Shown here: positions 60,158 to 64,000 of the stretch, one piece after another
Layout of the letters: each line of letters opens with the position of its first letter
Numbering within the stretch: the stretch's first letter is position 1
Source of the DNA: an uncultured Acidobacteriia bacterium
GTDB lineage: Bacteria; Acidobacteriota; Terriglobia; Bryobacterales; Bryobacteraceae
Length of the DNA: 64,000 bases
Assembly: GCA_903907865.1 (NCBI GenBank)
Contig: CAIVPR010000160.1
Location: 1 to 64,000, forward strand
Direction of reading: 5' to 3'
Notes under the pieces: model-generated
What the model saw: only the letters and a program-made list of their open reading frames with translations
Databases searched by the model: none
Told to the model about the DNA's origin: nothing
Program-made: the position numbers and the translations under genes

Positions 60158-61738
60158 CTACTGCGTGCAGGAAACTCCGGCGGGAGCACCGGTCGGCGCA
60201 CCCAGTCGCACCGACTCGGCGGGGAGTTTGTGGAAGCTGAGGTGTTGGACCGTGGGCGGCCGGGTCGGGGCCATGGTGAAGAAGACGCCGACGGTCCCCT
60301 TGGCGCAACCGATATTGAATTGGCCCCGGAGCCAGTTCTCGGGCAGCAAGGGGCCGAAGGTGCTGCATTCTCCGACCTCGTTCTTGAGGGCTTGGATTTC
60401 GGCCTGGCGCTGCGCCGACGGGGCGTCGAGGAAGAAGTTCATGGCGGCGATGGACTTGGCCTCGGCGTCGTTCCAGTTCTTCCAAAGGTTGACGATGTGG
60501 TCGCGGACTTGGACGAGGGCGGGCGACGGGGGGAGTTCGCGCTTCTGGAGTCCACCGGTCTTGAGGAGGACGTCCCAGGCCTGGTTGATTGGTTCGGCGG
60601 GTCCGACGTAGGTAAGGTTGGCCATGGCGAACATGCCGACGCCGTAGTCGGGCAGCCAGGACATGTAAGAGCCGAAACCGGGCAGCCCGCCACCGTGGCC
60701 CACGATCTGCTCGAAGCGGCAATCGCTCGAAACGCGGAGACCGTAGCCATAGCCGGATTCGGAGGCCGTCAGCTTGTTGTTGCGGTTGGCGGCGGTCAGG
60801 TTGGCGGGCGTCCAGAGGTGCGCCATTTCGCGGACCGAGGACCGCCGAACGGGACCCGTTTCGGCGTCGTCGCGCGGCGGCCAGGCGGAGAGGTGGAAGG
60901 CGACGTATTTGCCAAGGTCTCCGGCGCTGGTGAGGAGGCCGCCCATGGAACCGAAGACGCCGTGCGGAAGGGGGGCTTCGACGGAATAGGTGCCGTCGGG
61001 GTTGAGGCGGTAGGCGACGGCGCGCTTAGCTGCGGGTACTTGGGAGAACTCGAAGGCGGAGTCGTCCATGTGGAGCTTGGCGAGGATTTCAGCCCTCGCG
61101 TATTTCTCGTAGGGCATGCCGGAAGCCTTGGTCACAACACGTCCGAGGAGTCCGAAAGCGTAGTTGGAGTATTCGTAGCGGGTACCGGGCGGCGTGGAAA
61201 AGGGGATTCCGGCGCGGAGCCAGCGGTCGAGATCGGCATCGGAAGCGCTGAGTTGTTGGTCGCCCCAAGGGTTGTCTTCGGGGAAGCCGGAGGAATGGCT
61301 GAGGAGGTTCCGGATGCGCAGGGGGGCGCTGTCGCGGGTGGGCAGTTCCATGCGCGCGAATTCGGGAATCCATTTGGCGACCGGGTCTTCGAGGGAGAGC
61401 TTGCCCTCGTCGCGCAGCTTGAGCAGCGCGAGGGAAGTGAAGCTCTTGGTCATGGAAGCGATGCGGAAGACGGTGTCGGGCTGGACGGGCGAGTTCGTTT
61501 CGCGGTCGCGGAGGCCGGTGGTGGCGACATGGGCCAGTTTGCCGTCGATAACGACGCCCCACACCATGCCGGGGACCTTGCGGTCGGCGGCGTACTGGCG
61601 GAAGAGGCGGTCGATTTCGGGCAGGGCGGATTCGAGCTTGCGGAGACGGTCTGGGTCTGTGAAACGAGCGGGCGGATAGGCGTCGGCGGCCAGGAGGTTG
61701 GAAGCGAGGAGAAGATGCAGTAGGAGGATGGCCCGCAT
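60158..61738 (-). CDS. Exported serine hydrolase of the class C beta-lactamase family
   Basis: A 526-residue hydrolase. Signal peptide AILLLHLLLASNLLAADA, then a penicillin-binding-protein-like fold: the nucleophile SxxK motif is SMTK (residues 95-98, in FRIASMTKSFTSLALLK), the YxN motif is YSNYAFGLLG (about 181) and the third motif is HGGGLPGFGS (near 365). The C-terminal 130 residues form an additional domain like those of esterases or D-amino-acid peptidases in this family. It is probably a periplasmic esterase or peptidase, not a true beta-lactamase. No clear ribosome site. Upstream of and probably co-transcribed with the dioxygenase. Confidence 0.88.
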   Translation of the reverse strand: MRAILLLHLLLASNLLAADAYPPARFTDPDRLRKLESALPEIDRLFRQYAADRKVPGMVWGVVIDGKLAHVATTGLRDRETNSPVQPDTVFRIASMTKSFTSLALLKLRDEGKLSLEDPVAKWIPEFARMELPTRDSAPLRIRNLLSHSSGFPEDNPWGDQQLSASDADLDRWLRAGIPFSTPPGTRYEYSNYAFGLLGRVVTKASGMPYEKYARAEILAKLHMDDSAFEFSQVPAAKRAVAYRLNPDGTYSVEAPLPHGVFGSMGGLLTSAGDLGKYVAFHLSAWPPRDDAETGPVRRSSVREMAHLWTPANLTAANRNNKLTASESGYGYGLRVSSDCRFEQIVGHGGGLPGFGSYMSWLPDYGVGMFAMANLTYVGPAEPINQAWDVLLKTGGLQKRELPPSPALVQVRDHIVNLWKNWNDAEAKSIAAMNFFLDAPSAQRQAEIQALKNEVGECSTFGPLLPENWLRGQFNIGCAKGTVGVFFTMAPTRPPTVQHLSFHKLPAESVRLGAPTGAPAGVSCTQ

Positions 61739-61768
61739 GGAGTTTAGGATGGCATATCGGGCGGAATG

Positions 61769-61799
61769 TTGGGTGCGCCAGTGAAGTAGGCGCACCCAA
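61769..61799. terminator. Hairpin between xseA and the serine hydrolase gene
   Basis: TTGGGTGCGCC (61769-61779) pairs perfectly with GGCGCACCCAA (61789-61799), 9-base loop. It begins 12 bases after the xseA stop on the minus strand; the following T-run is weak. Confidence 0.5.
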
Positions 61800-61810
61800 A
61801 CAGGGTATGT

Positions 61811-63226
61811 CTAAGTCACCTTCGCCCGAATCGTGTCCGTTGTCAGCAGGATCCGTATGTCGCTCCCCGACGGCGCGTTGGCCGCCTCCTTCACAATCCC
61901 GCCATTTTCATCCAGCACAATCGCATACCCACGGGCCAGCACGAGCCTTGGATTGAGCTGCGTTAGATTCGCCGACGCCCGTTCCACCCGCTGTCGCCGC
62001 CGGTTGAGATCCGCTTGCGCCAGCGTGTTCAGACGCGCGGTCAGTTCGTTCAAACGCTCGCGGTCGCGCCGCAGCCGGGGACGGATATCAAAGAACCGCA
62101 GCTTGTCCTCCAGCCCCCGGCGGGCCTTCTCGCGTGCCGCCAACTGCTGCCGCATCGCGACCCGCAGCCGCTCCGCCAAGTCGTCCACGCGCTGCGTCCG
62201 CCGCGCCAGGGCCCGGTGCAACAGGGACTCCGCCCGTCCGATCGCCTGCTCGTGCAACCGCCGCGCCAGCATTGCGAGCCGGTATTTCATCAGCTGCCCC
62301 GTCCGGCCCCGCAGCCCTTCGACCCGGTCCAGCAGTTCCTGCCGAGTGCAGACGATCATCTCGGCTGCGGCCGACGGCGTCGGAGCCCGCAGATCCGCCA
62401 CGAAATCGGCGATGGTGACATCAGTCTCATGTCCCACCGCCGAAACCACCGGCACCGGACAAGCTGCAATTGCGCGCGCCACCGTCTCCTCGTTGAAGGT
62501 CCAGAGGTCCTCGAGTGACCCGCCCCCTCGCGCCACCACCACGAGTTCCGCCCAGCCGCTCCGACCCAGAACTTCGAGGCCCCGGCAGACTTCTTCAATC
62601 GACCCCGGCCCTTGCACCTTGGCAGGGAACAATCTTATGTGGAGACCGGGAAACCGGCGCGACAGGATTTCGACGAAGTCGCGGATGACGGCGCCCTGGG
62701 GGGAACTGACGATGCCGATGCGTCGCGGGAATTTCGGCAGGGCGCGCTTCCGGGATGCTTCGAACAGTCCTTCGGCCAGTAGCTTCTGCTTCAACTGGTC
62801 GAACGCCAGTTGCAACGCACCTTGGCCGCGGGGCTCGATGGTTTCCACCACGAACTGGTACTCGCTGCGCTGCTCGTAGATATCGACCCGGCCCCGCACG
62901 ATGACCTGCTCGCCGTCCCGGGGTTTGAACTTCAGCCGCCAGTATGAGAGCTTCCAGCAGACGCACTTGATCTGCGCCTCGGCATCCTTGAGGGTGAAAT
63001 AGCAGTGGCCGCTGGGGACGAGCTTGGTGCCGGAGATCTCGCCGGAGACGAGGATGTTGGTGAAGCCTCGTTCGAGTGTGGCTCGGAGGGAGTCTGAGAG
63101 TTCGCGAAGAGTGTAGATTCGGCGTTCGGGGATCTTGGGAGGATCCGGTTTCGGCAATTCGAGCTTTGGGGGCTCAGGTTTGGGGGACTTGGGTCGAGGG
63201 GCGAAATCTAGGGCGAACTGTTCCAC
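61811..63226 (-). CDS. xseA: Exodeoxyribonuclease VII large subunit
   Basis: A 471-residue XseA. After a Pro/Lys-rich N-terminus (about 10-35), an OB fold follows (NILVSGEISGTKLVPSGHCY), then the nuclease core with KFPRRIGIVSSPQGAVIRDF (about 160-179), VVVARGGGSLEDLWTFNEE, VVSAVGHETDVTIADFVADL and RAPTPSAAAE. A coiled coil with many Arg, Leu and Glu makes the last 170 residues. With XseB (37342-37593) it forms exonuclease VII. The start is GTG 63226 (VEQFALDFAPRP); the open frame upstream adds 16 unlikely residues. Confidence 0.95.
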   Translation of the reverse strand: MEQFALDFAPRPKSPKPEPPKLELPKPDPPKIPERRIYTLRELSDSLRATLERGFTNILVSGEISGTKLVPSGHCYFTLKDAEAQIKCVCWKLSYWRLKFKPRDGEQVIVRGRVDIYEQRSEYQFVVETIEPRGQGALQLAFDQLKQKLLAEGLFEASRKRALPKFPRRIGIVSSPQGAVIRDFVEILSRRFPGLHIRLFPAKVQGPGSIEEVCRGLEVLGRSGWAELVVVARGGGSLEDLWTFNEETVARAIAACPVPVVSAVGHETDVTIADFVADLRAPTPSAAAEMIVCTRQELLDRVEGLRGRTGQLMKYRLAMLARRLHEQAIGRAESLLHRALARRTQRVDDLAERLRVAMRQQLAAREKARRGLEDKLRFFDIRPRLRRDRERLNELTARLNTLAQADLNRRRQRVERASANLTQLNPRLVLARGYAIVLDENGGIVKEAANAPSGSDIRILLTTDTIRAKVT

Positions 63227-63315
63227 TAGGACCAGTGTAGCGGCGAACGAACAAAAACAAAGCGGGCGACCCAATTGCTTGGACCGCCCGCCGAATGCAC
63301 TGGGAAGGAGAGAAC

Positions 63316-64000
63316 CTACTTGCTAGCGCTGCTGAACGAGCCAGCTGCCGCCGCGCCGCCTACCGCTGCCGCAGTGGCTGCAGCGACTCCACCCACGACC
63401 AACGCCGTGGTGCTGATGCCGGCCGCTGCCGCGGCGCCCGCCGCAGCACCCGCACCGGCCGCCGCGCCCGCGGCACCTGCTGCTGCACCTGCCGCAACCG
63501 CACCGCCACCGGCAGTAGCGGCAGCGCCAAGACCGGCTGCGGTGACAGTGGCACCGACCTTCTTGGCCACATCACCGCATCCACCCTTCTTTTTGAGAGT
63601 GGCCTTTGAGACCTTCACGACCTGCGTGGCACCGCCAGCCGGGGTTGCGGTCTTGTCGATCGTGCCCGTGATCTCGACAGTGCTACCGACAACCTTGCGA
63701 AGGTCGGCACCCCGAAGTTCGTACACTTGGTTGCCGTTGGAATCGACCACAATGGCGGCTCCCGACTTCTGCAATACGCAGCCGGTGCTCGAAAAGGCAT
63801 CCGACGCGGCGGCTTGGGGCATGAAAGACATAGGCAGGCCGCGTGTCACCCGGGCCACGAGCAAGCCCTCCCGGTTCATAACGTTCACCGAACCGGTCAA
63901 GGCCGCGACCAAAACGGGCTGGTTGCCATCCACCTTGATCTGGGCCGACGAGCCAGCACCAACGGGAACAATTTTCAGCGAGCGGGCAGAAACCTCAAAA
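63316..64000 (-). CDS. Secreted-type protein with Ala/Gly-rich tail (partial)
   Basis: The frame is open to the window edge, so the N-terminus is missing; 227 residues are seen. The visible part begins FEVSARSLKIVPVGAGSSAQ and continues with a FecR-like strand pattern (VLVAALTGSVNVMNREGLLV) and a small beta domain with TVEITGTIDKT. Two Cys lie in STGCVLQ and KGGCGD. The last 80 residues are nearly all Ala, Gly and Val, like a membrane-inserting or low-complexity tail, ending FSSASK. No function is recognised. Confidence 0.6.
   Translation of the reverse strand, partial: FEVSARSLKIVPVGAGSSAQIKVDGNQPVLVAALTGSVNVMNREGLLVARVTRGLPMSFMPQAAASDAFSSTGCVLQKSGAAIVVDSNGNQVYELRGADLRKVVGSTVEITGTIDKTATPAGGATQVVKVSKATLKKKGGCGDVAKKVGATVTAAGLGAAATAGGGAVAAGAAAGAAGAAAGAGAAAGAAAAAGISTTALVVGGVAAATAAAVGGAAAAGSFSSASK

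Noticed and set aside
60158-61738. True beta-lactamase / resistance gene
   Set aside because: The SxxK and YxN motifs are shared with esterases and peptidases, and the extra C-terminal domain argues against a classical AmpC.

Overview
The window is a 64 kb piece of a GC-rich bacterial chromosome. Its gene content suggests an Acidobacteriota genome of the Solibacter/Bryobacter type: PQQ dehydrogenase with c-type cytochromes, Tat-exported enzymes, a DUF3500 protein, a SYLF protein, large secreted beta-rich proteins and a 12-gene nuo operon. This assignment is inferred from family content only; there is no rRNA gene and no tRNA gene other than the tRNA-like ends of tmRNA.

Layout. 0-2.3 kb: end of a class III aminotransferase, an FAD oxidoreductase, a YceI protein and a complete tmRNA gene with terminator. 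2.5-8.1 kb (minus): three secreted proteins, one of 1204 residues, with tail-fibre-like beta modules. 8.3-13.6 kb: YheT-like hydrolase, an SBP-PAS-PAS-GGDEF-EAL receptor, a Tat amidohydrolase and a small leaderless gene. 13.6-14.5 kb: no convincing gene, but three tandem ~170 bp repeats. 14.5-28.8 kb (minus): respiratory complex I in the order A-C-D-E-F-G-H-J-K-L-M-N, without nuoB and nuoI, followed by a small membrane protein and a SYLF protein. 29-35 kb: orphan thiS, an anti-sigma partner-switching pair, DUF3467, a membrane glycosyltransferase whose 3' end overlaps a convergent formamidase gene, and an SH3b lipoprotein.

34.8-37.6 kb (minus): xseB-ispA-tlyA-nadK housekeeping operon. 37.7-44.7 kb: collagen-like lipoprotein, diheme cytochrome c with PQQ dehydrogenase, a heme/copper oxidase-like protein, a shortened and probably non-catalytic EPSP-synthase homologue, and Pal. 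44.7-50.2 kb: antitoxin remnant, orphan histidine kinase, cysS with a trans-sulfuration PLP enzyme, DinB. 50.4-53.5 kb (minus): uronate/aldonate metabolism (UxaE-like epimerase, zinc dehydrogenase, SDR). 53.5-57.4 kb: octaheme cytochrome with HEAT/TPR tail, Tat-exported enolase-superfamily enzyme, and a decayed antitoxin/zeta-like toxin pair. 57.5-64 kb (minus): HupE-like N-terminal protein, DUF3500, extradiol dioxygenase, serine hydrolase, xseA and a secreted Ala/Gly-rich protein running off the edge.

A palindromic element with 32-base arms, whole or as half copies, occurs in seven places, all between genes. It is the clearest non-coding signal of the window. The most unusual coding observations are the complex I operon without B and I, the histidine-rich loop of NuoL, the degenerate AroA homologue, the in-frame 15-base triplication in ispA and the secreted three-gene operon.
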